From NCBI GenBank assembly GCA_020425835.1, contig JAGQRC010000020.1, forward strand, positions 1-15,199: a DNA stretch of 15,199 bases. Reading direction: 5' to 3'. Of this stretch, positions 15,127 through 15,199 are shown piece by piece (the first letter of the stretch is position 1; every line of letters starts with the position of its first letter). The notes below the pieces were generated by a model that saw nothing but the letters and a program-made list of their open reading frames with translations, did no database searches and was not told the DNA's origin. Origin of the DNA: Planctomycetota bacterium (GTDB taxonomy: Bacteria; Planctomycetota; UBA8108; UBA1146; JAJFFE01). The translations under genes were made by a program, and so were the position numbers.

Positions 15127-15147
15127 TAGCAGTCCGTTGAAAAACTC
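15127..15147. repeat. Sequence resembling an insertion-sequence terminal inverted repeat
   Basis: The core AGTCCGTTGAAAAACTC stands out as AT-richer than its surroundings. It resembles, from memory, the 'GTTGAAAAACTC' termini of several transposon families (IS1182-like and relatives). The remaining 52 bp to the window edge are too short to show a transposase, and no second copy is present, so this is only suggestive. Confidence 0.35.
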
Positions 15148-15199
15148 ATTCCGGCCGAGAGCCCGAGCTTCCTGCGCCCAGCACACCCGTCGAAACTCG

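Noticed and set aside
14818..15186. Minus-strand open frame of 122 codons at the right edge
   Set aside because: Low-complexity Arg/Ser/Ala composition; its FFNGLL segment is simply the translation of the transposon-end-like sequence.
1..15199. CRISPR arrays, tRNA or rRNA genes
   Set aside because: No regularly spaced repeats and no tRNA-like TTCGANNC contexts or rRNA-like segments were recognised on reading.

Overview
The window is uniformly GC-rich (roughly two-thirds G+C by eye), with long overlapping open frames on both strands. That pattern, the many FHA domains, a membrane-anchored multiheme cytochrome and a HEAT-repeat/cyclophilin lipoprotein suggest a Gram-negative-type bacterium from a large-genome, GC-rich lineage. 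Planctomycetota, Myxococcota and Gemmatimonadota-like groups are the candidates. The sequence alone does not settle the phylum.

Layout. (1) Positions 1-2854, plus strand: the 3' part of an APC-superfamily amino-acid permease, a Pol-beta-fold nucleotidyltransferase and an AIM24-family protein. (2) Positions 3049-3747, plus strand: a six-helix membrane protein of unknown function that runs convergently 26 bp into the next block. (3) Positions 3722-11988, minus strand: a compact five-gene redox operon. (4) Positions 12265-14831, minus strand: a YkgJ-type cysteine-cluster protein translationally coupled to a HEAT-repeat cyclophilin lipoprotein. (5) Positions 14832-15199: no convincing gene, but an insertion-sequence-end-like motif near the edge.

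The redox operon is the centre of interest. In transcription order it encodes: a tail-anchored protein with two FHA domains and a coiled coil; a membrane protein with two His-x13-His helix pairs, as in diheme b cytochromes; a protein with three cyclic-nucleotide-binding-type (CNB) domains followed by four [4Fe-4S] cluster motifs (split by a frameshift in this sequence); a single-span protein with a cytosolic FHA domain and a periplasmic domain carrying 14 CXXCH motifs plus one CX4CH; and an FHA-flavin/NAD(P)-[2Fe-2S] oxidoreductase. The parts suggest an electron path from NAD(P)H through FAD and [2Fe-2S] to the [4Fe-4S] wire, membrane b hemes, quinone and/or a periplasmic multiheme wire. Flow could equally run the other way. 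What stands out is that four of the five proteins carry signalling-type domains (FHA or CNB) fused to or sitting beside redox modules, so the complex may be assembled or gated by phosphothreonine binding or by ligand sensing. Function, partners and direction of electron flow are inference. The domain identifications rest on motifs visible in the sequence.
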